From assembly GCA_003164075.1 (NCBI GenBank), contig PLRZ01000563.1, positions 1-10,532 on the forward strand: DNA of 10,532 nt, given 5' to 3'. Each line of letters begins with the position of its first letter. Within the stretch, counting starts at the first letter, position 1. Positions 5,974 through 10,532 of this stretch are shown piece by piece. The notes below the pieces were generated by a model. It was given only the letters and a program-made list of their open reading frames with translations. It was not told the origin of the DNA and searched no databases. The position numbers were made by a program, and so were the translations under genes. This DNA comes from Bryobacterales bacterium. Lineage in GTDB: Bacteria; Acidobacteriota; Terriglobia; Bryobacterales; Bryobacteraceae.

Positions 5974-8394
5974 TTATCCGATGCAGGAAGCGCTTAACGC
6001 GGCGTTGACCACGATCTCGACGTCCGAGATGTTGACCGTGCCGTCGCCATTCAGGTCGAATGCCGGTGGATAGAGCCCGAGAGCTTCGTCGATGATCATT
6101 TGCACGTCGGCGACAGTGGGAGTTGCGCCTCCCGTAAAGGTGCAGGTAAAGGGAACCACGGTAGTAGCGTCGGAGGCGCTGGGGCTCACCGCCGACCCGC
6201 CTCCCGAGACGGCCGCCACGTTAGTCAATGGGGACGTCGCGTTCGACGCCACGTTGACCGTAGCGGTGATTGGCGGGTACGAACCGCCGGCTCCGATGGG
6301 ACTTGTCGTCGTGCAACTGCTGGTGGTGCAAGTCCAAGCGCTGCTGGTGCTGGTCATGGATACTACCGACATGCCACTGGGCGGGTTTTCCGCGACGGTG
6401 ACCGGGCCGCTGGTGGGCCCGGACGATGCGCCGTTGCCGACGACGATGGTGTAAGTCGCGCCCTGTTCACCTCGGACTAAGTTCCCGGTGTGCCACATAG
6501 CGATACCCAATGCCGATTGCGGGTATACTGTCAGAGATACCGGGACCAGAGCGCTCAAGTCTTGGGCGGAAAGTTGCACGTACGCGGCGTAGGCGTTGAA
6601 AGATGGAACAAGCCCCCAGGGATACACGGCCACGTACAGGGTGCCATTGTCCAACAACGCGCCCAGCCAGTTACCGCCCCCCGGTGTGGTGACAAGCGGC
6701 GTGACCGCGACGGGGAGGATACTGGGGATGACGGTCACCGGCACAACCTGAATGGGCGGAGCAGTGCCGCCGATTGAATATGAGAACGAAAGGGACGCAT
6801 TGGCGCTCAACCCACAACTGTTGTTGGCACAGAGCGCTTGCAAGGCAAATCGAGGCATGGGTTCGATTAGTCCCTCGGTCGCAGTGACCGTTGAGAAAAA
6901 GCCACCTCCGGGTTCCGGGGCATAGCCGAGCGCTACGCTAGGAGGCGAGAGATTGGCCGGTGTTCCGCATGCGTAATACGTGCTGAACGTCAGAGTGTCG
7001 ATGGCATTAGGATTGGCGTTCACCACTTCCCAGATGGCCGCCGTCACGCCCGAGTTATCGGCCGTCAGCGGGTAGGCGAAGAGACCGTCGCTTCCGACAG
7101 TGGTGGAGGTAAGTGGCGCGAAGGCCGTACCGTCGCTCTTGCCTTCGTCGTGCTGGCTCGCGGCCACCAGGACCGCGTAAGGCGTGACGCTCGTGCCACC
7201 CGGCACCGCCGGACCGGCGGAGCTGGTGGTAGAAACATACACCGTGACGCCCGCCGGAATGTTGGTGAAAACAGCCTTCAGGCGCGTCCCGAAATCGGCC
7301 AGCCCCGCGGTATAGGTGATATTGGACGTGGGGTCTATAAAGGAGGCCGCCGGCAGAATGAATCCCGATTCGCTATTCACGGCGAAGCCGTCGTACAAGC
7401 CGCCGGGGATGTTCTGGTTGGCCGGACTGACCAGGTTTTGCGCCTCCGCGGCCCACGTTGTATTTGTGTTGTTGTACGGGTTGAGGTTGGCAGCGCCACC
7501 CGGAATCACGCGGGTCTTGAAGCCCTGGGCGAAACCTTCGGTGAAGGTGAGTTGCGCGGCCAGCGTGGGGCTGGTCTGCGGCGTACACGAATTCCCGCCG
7601 CCAGCAAGCATCGAAGTGGCCTTGCTCCGTCCCGGTGGACCAACGACCCCTAAACTGACTGCGGTGCTATTCATCGGAAGCGCCGTTGGGGGGGAGCCTT
7701 GCGAGACGACAAGTGCCTGTACGACCTCCGTGAAGTTTCCGCCGGGGACGGGAATGCGAATGTTAGTGATACGGTAGGTTCGAGACACGCCCTGGTAAGC
7801 CGGAGGCAACACGGGGACGTTTTGGAATGTCACGGAGTTGTAGCCAAAGACGCCGACTGCGCCCTGGAAGACATTCTGGGCTGGTTTGGAAGTGCCGGGC
7901 GCCACGGCGACCTGATACTGCCCGCTGTTGTCGAGGCCGACCTGCGCGGCGCACGCGTTGGTTTGTTGCTGCGCGGTGGTGCAAAGCGACTGCGGCGCCT
8001 GTGGGCCGTAGCCACCTGTCGCGCCGGTATCCCAGGTGGTGCCTGCTTCGTCGATAATCAGCATTGCTTCCGAGGCGAAACTGCCCGTAAATACGCTCGG
8101 CGCCAAGCTGCGGCTGGTGATGGGCACGGCCGGCGAAATATATACGGTAATGGTAGCGGTCGGGATCGTCGCGCCAACCTGGGATAGTGGGCCACCGATA
8201 CAGGAAATCATGATGTCGCCGAGAAGTTCCGTATACCCCTCAGGCCGAAGTTCCGGCGTGTCTGCCGCAGTCGCCATGCAGAACAGGGGACCACCGCTGG
8301 GCAGACCGGATTTTATCCCGACCTGCGCGCTCGCCGTGGCGGTGGATAGTGCAAGAAATGCCGCTGTGAAGAACCATCTACGAAAGTCGGTCAT
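5974..8394 (-). CDS. Secreted protein with BACON-like, DUF11-like and dockerin-like domains
   Basis: A complete 806-residue exported protein and the basic form of the family in this window. The signal peptide is residues 1-23 (MTDFRRWFF, hydrophobic core, ASA-Q). The N-terminal module (about 24-510) contains RPEGYTELLGDI, a conserved SLC...C pair, VFQGAVGVFGYNSVTF and YRITNIRIPV. A BACON-like domain lies at about 518-622 and one DUF11-like domain at about 624-745, with AWTC...C. The dockerin-like tail runs Cys751 to Cys804 with one intact calcium-type loop, DLNGDGTVNISD, while the first loop has lost its acidic residues. Dockerins normally bind cohesins through two such loops; whether this tail binds anything is unknown. 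There is no enzyme motif or membrane anchor. It lies 348 bp downstream of a paralogue, shares stretches of near-identical DNA with it, and has its own candidate promoter. A cell-surface or matrix role is inferred. Confidence 0.95.
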   Translation of the reverse strand: MTDFRRWFFTAAFLALSTATASAQVGIKSGLPSGGPLFCMATAADTPELRPEGYTELLGDIMISCIGGPLSQVGATIPTATITVYISPAVPITSRSLAPSVFTGSFASEAMLIIDEAGTTWDTGATGGYGPQAPQSLCTTAQQQTNACAAQVGLDNSGQYQVAVAPGTSKPAQNVFQGAVGVFGYNSVTFQNVPVLPPAYQGVSRTYRITNIRIPVPGGNFTEVVQALVVSQGSPPTALPMNSTAVSLGVVGPPGRSKATSMLAGGGNSCTPQTSPTLAAQLTFTEGFAQGFKTRVIPGGAANLNPYNNTNTTWAAEAQNLVSPANQNIPGGLYDGFAVNSESGFILPAASFIDPTSNITYTAGLADFGTRLKAVFTNIPAGVTVYVSTTSSAGPAVPGGTSVTPYAVLVAASQHDEGKSDGTAFAPLTSTTVGSDGLFAYPLTADNSGVTAAIWEVVNANPNAIDTLTFSTYYACGTPANLSPPSVALGYAPEPGGGFFSTVTATEGLIEPMPRFALQALCANNSCGLSANASLSFSYSIGGTAPPIQVVPVTVIPSILPVAVTPLVTTPGGGNWLGALLDNGTLYVAVYPWGLVPSFNAYAAYVQLSAQDLSALVPVSLTVYPQSALGIAMWHTGNLVRGEQGATYTIVVGNGASSGPTSGPVTVAENPPSGMSVVSMTSTSSAWTCTTSSCTTTSPIGAGGSYPPITATVNVASNATSPLTNVAAVSGGGSAVSPSASDATTVVPFTCTFTGGATPTVADVQMIIDEALGLYPPAFDLNGDGTVNISDVEIVVNAALSASCIG

Positions 8395-8407
8395 TACCTT
8401 CTTCCGG
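8395..8407 (-). promoter_or_regulatory. Ribosome-binding leader of the middle gene
   Basis: The minus strand reads CCGGAAGAAGGTA directly before ATG 8394. GGAAG lies about 6 bases from the start, and AAGG lies 2 bases away. It resembles the leader at 5653-5665. The purine-rich block and the signal peptide directly after the ATG fix this start. Confidence 0.6.
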
Positions 8408-8433
8408 AACTTAATTCACGACAATAAGATGGT

Positions 8434-8442
8434 ATTGTATCA
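8434..8442 (-). promoter_or_regulatory. Candidate extended -10 promoter for the middle gene
   Basis: On the minus strand TGATACAAT combines the extended -10 TG dinucleotide with TACAAT (5 of 6 to TATAAT). The hexamer one normal spacer upstream (GAAAAT) is a poor -35, as is usual for extended -10 promoters. Transcription would start near 8427, giving a leader of about 33 bases before ATG 8394. It lies on the gene side of the inverted-repeat element at 8565-8731. Confidence 0.45.
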
Positions 8443-8516
8443 CTACAGCGCCTTAGATTTTCGGCCGCGTCGTGGCAAATCGATCGGTAGTACGTAAATA
8501 GGTGATCCCGCCCATG

Positions 8517-8530
8517 CGGCCGATCGGCCG
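8517..8530. repeat. 14-bp perfect palindrome
   Basis: CGGCCGATCGGCCG equals its own reverse complement. It lies about 75 bases upstream of the candidate -10 of the middle gene and outside the terminal repeats at 8565-8731. It could be a dimeric regulator site or part of a repeat. In GC-rich DNA a palindrome of this length and simple composition is only modest evidence. Confidence 0.4.
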
Positions 8531-8564
8531 TAACTTATCGGGATCCACCGCGCCGTTTCTCCAT

Positions 8565-8731
8565 AAGAACCTAAGTACACCGTTTCAGAAGTTCGCTAAC
8601 GTATTGCTGCCTGATCGCTCCCTCACGGGGTGCCCTCTGGGCCCGGCTCGGTAACAAGTCCCGTGGAATGACCGAGCCGCGACCGTGAGGGAGCGTTCGC
8701 CCTGTGTGCGAAACGGTGTACTAAGTTTATT
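8565..8731. repeat. 167-bp MITE- or REP-like element with nested inverted repeats
   Basis: Three nested inverted repeats share one centre. The outer 22-bp arms (8565-8586 and 8710-8731) match at 19 of 22 positions, with the core GTACACCGTTTC perfect. The middle arms are CGCTCCCTCACGG (8616-8628) and its complement (8683-8695). The inner arms are CGGCTCGGT (8644-8652) and its complement (8671-8679), around an 18-base loop. There is no coding content. The right outer arm ends 11 bases from the stop of the rightmost gene. No target-site duplication is evident. The middle and inner arms resemble, from memory, a dispersed repeat of acidobacterial genomes; this is unverified. Confidence 0.75.
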
Positions 8732-8742
8732 GATATCTTAGT

Positions 8743-10532
8743 TCAAAGCACGCAAGTGTGCCCCGTCGCGGCGCTGATCACGACCTGGACATCCCCCACG
8801 TTGATGGAGCCGTCGGAATTCAGGTCCCAGACCGGTGGGACCACTCCCAGAGCTTCGTTGATCAGTTCCCGGACATCGGCGACGCTGGGTGTATGATCGC
8901 CGGTCACGGTACAAGTGAGCGGTACGATGGTGGTCTGGTCGTTGGCGGTGGTAGTGGGGCCGGACGCCGATCCACCGCCTGAGACGGTCGCCACGTTAGT
9001 CAATAGGGACGTCGCGTTCGACGCCACGCTGACCGTGACGGTAATCGCCGGGTACGTTCCACCGCCTGCGATCGAGTAGTTCGTCGTGCAACTGCTGGTG
9101 GTGCAAGTCCAGACGCTGCCGGTGCTGGTCATGGATACTACCGTTTCGCTGCTGGGCGGATATTCGGTAACGGTAACCGTCCCGCTGGTGGGACCGGCTG
9201 AAGCGCCGTTGCTTACGATGAGGGTGTAAGTCGCTTCCGGCTGCCCCACGACGAAGTTCCCTACGTGAGACGTCGTGATGCTTAACGCCGACGGCGGATA
9301 CACCGTCAGAGTTGCAGGCACCAGCACATCGCTGACACCCGTGGCGGAGAGCTTCACCCATCCGGTGTAAGCCGTCGCGGACGCGCTAAGGCCCGTGGGG
9401 TTTGCCGATATGGTCAGCGTGCCACCGCTGAGCGAGGCCGACAGCCAATTTTCCCCATTGGGTGTGATCACCACGGGTGTCGCTGTTACCGTCAGGGTGC
9501 CCGGTTTGATGGTGACTGCCACGTTCTGGCTCGCCGGAGCGGTCCCGCTAATCGAGTAGAAAAAGGGGACTGGCGTGGAACTGGCGTTCAGCAGGCAGGA
9601 ATTAATAGTGAGCCACGAACCTCCCTGTTGGCTTAGAACGGCGAATCGCGGTGCGGGGTTGGTTAACCCCTGGGTGGCGTTGGCTGTTGGGAACGTGCCT
9701 CCTCCAGGCTCCGGCGCGATACTGAGGCCGACGTTAGTCGGATTGATTGTGCCGAAACTGCTGTTATACGCGACATAGACACTGAAGGTCAGGGTGTCCA
9801 CTGCGTTGGGGTTGGCGTTCACCACTTCCCAGATCGCTGCCCCGTTGCCCGAGATGTCCGTCGTCAACGGGTACGCGCTCAAACCATCGCTACCTGTAAT
9901 GGCTGAGGTAAGCGGCGTGATGGTTGCCTGGTCGCTATTCCCTTCGTTGCTCTGGCTGTCGGCCACCAAGACCGCGTAAGGCGCCGTATTAGTCCCGCCG
10001 GGTGTCGCATAGCTCGCAGCGCTCGTGGTGGAAACATACAGCGAGACGCCTACCGGAACGTTCATGAAAACGGCCTTCAGGCGGGTGCCGTAGTCGGCTA
10101 ACCCAGCGGTATACGTGACACCCGAAATGGGTGTGATGCTGGCCGCCGGCAGAATGAATCCCGACTCGCTATTTGCAGCGAAGCCGCCGTACATGCCTCC
10201 TGGTATGTTTTGCCCGGGCGTTGCGGTGTTTGGGACCGTCGACGCCCAGGCTGCATCGGTCAACGGCACTACGCGGGTTTTGAAACCCTGGGCGAAACCT
10301 TCGGTGAACGTGACCTGCGCGGCAAGGGTGGGCCCGCGAGTCGGCACGCATCCCACGAACGTGTTTCCGCCTCCCGCCGGCGCCGCGTCAACGTTCGCCT
10401 TCATCGGCGGGCCGACGATTCCGACCATAACGGGGCTACCCGAGACAGGAAGCGCCTCGGCGCCAGATGTGGAGATAAAGGCATCGAGGGCCCCCGTGAG
10501 ATTCCCTCCGGGGACGGGAACGCGAATGTTGG
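8743..10532 (-). CDS. Partial secreted paralogue with BACON-like, DUF11-like and dockerin-like domains
   Basis: The reading frame stays open to the window edge and continues beyond it, so the N-terminus is missing; 595 codons are visible. The internal ATG at 10428 is not the start, because upstream codons read NIRVPVPGG, matching NIRIPVPGG at residue 211 of the middle protein. The missing front should hold about 210 residues and presumably a signal peptide, giving roughly 805 aa, almost the same as its neighbour. Visible parts, in protein order, are the rest of the N-terminal module (NVPVGVSLYVSTTSAA), a BACON-like domain near 9620-9300, a DUF11-like domain near 9290-8925 (VWTC...C), and a dockerin-like tail whose cysteine codons are at 8913-8911 and 8754-8752. 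The tail has one intact loop, DLNSDGSINVGD. It is an exported binding or scaffold protein by inference; no ligand is known. Confidence 0.93.
   Translation of the reverse strand, partial: NIRVPVPGGNLTGALDAFISTSGAEALPVSGSPVMVGIVGPPMKANVDAAPAGGGNTFVGCVPTRGPTLAAQVTFTEGFAQGFKTRVVPLTDAAWASTVPNTATPGQNIPGGMYGGFAANSESGFILPAASITPISGVTYTAGLADYGTRLKAVFMNVPVGVSLYVSTTSAASYATPGGTNTAPYAVLVADSQSNEGNSDQATITPLTSAITGSDGLSAYPLTTDISGNGAAIWEVVNANPNAVDTLTFSVYVAYNSSFGTINPTNVGLSIAPEPGGGTFPTANATQGLTNPAPRFAVLSQQGGSWLTINSCLLNASSTPVPFFYSISGTAPASQNVAVTIKPGTLTVTATPVVITPNGENWLSASLSGGTLTISANPTGLSASATAYTGWVKLSATGVSDVLVPATLTVYPPSALSITTSHVGNFVVGQPEATYTLIVSNGASAGPTSGTVTVTEYPPSSETVVSMTSTGSVWTCTTSSCTTNYSIAGGGTYPAITVTVSVASNATSLLTNVATVSGGGSASGPTTTANDQTTIVPLTCTVTGDHTPSVADVRELINEALGVVPPVWDLNSDGSINVGDVQVVISAATGHTCVL

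Noticed and set aside
8036..8497. Plus-strand frame running from the middle gene into the gap at 8395
   Set aside because: Most of it is antisense to the signal-peptide region; it has no ribosome-binding site or recognisable product.
8710..8742. ACTAAG...CTTAGT stem (8720-8742) as a Rho-independent terminator of the right gene
   Set aside because: The stem is only 6 bp, AT-rich, has an 11-base loop, partly overlaps the stop region's flank and has no T-tract.
8743..10428. Treating the ATG at 10428 as the start of the right gene
   Set aside because: The frame continues without a stop to the window edge, and the upstream codons are homologous to the middle protein, so the gene is truncated by the window.

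Overview
The window suggests a GC-rich soil-type Acidobacteriota, most likely Bryobacterales (Candidatus Solibacter/Bryobacter-like). The reasons are the secreted module mix (a large Cys-containing N-terminal module, BACON-like and DUF11-like beta domains, GDGG-type NHL repeats, a dockerin-like C-terminus) and intergenic DNA full of short hairpin repeats. The taxon is inferred from recalled family distribution, not from a database search.

Layout: three large genes all lie on the minus strand, so transcription runs from right to left. The rightmost gene (8743-10532) continues past the window and lacks its start. The middle gene (5974-8394, 806 aa) is complete. The left gene (199-5652, 1817 aa from the preferred start) is complete. 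They are tandem paralogues: each keeps the large N-terminal module, one BACON-like domain, DUF11-like domain(s) with a W-x-C...C pair, and a roughly 54-residue Cys-bracketed dockerin-like tail. The left gene is an expanded version, with twelve NHL blades and extra DUF11-like domains between the conserved front and tail.

Intergenic DNA: the gaps at 5653-5973 and 8395-8742, and the left edge at 1-198, hold no convincing genes. Each carries a different cluster of inverted repeats just downstream of one of the three genes: three GGCT/AGCC hairpins at 3-167, three adjacent hairpins at 5826-5898, and a nested inverted-repeat element at 8565-8731. They look like dispersed noncoding repeat families (REP/BIME- or MITE-like). 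A plausible extended -10 promoter precedes the middle gene, and both visible start codons have related purine-rich leaders.

Function: the two complete proteins carry signal peptides, and the third presumably does in its unseen N-terminus, so all are likely exported adhesive or scaffold-like surface proteins. No enzyme active site, transposase, RNA gene, CRISPR array or defence system was seen. The most interesting points are the half-degenerate, cysteine-bracketed dockerin tail with exact spacing in all three paralogues, the 12-blade NHL insertion, and the distinct hairpin elements behind each gene.
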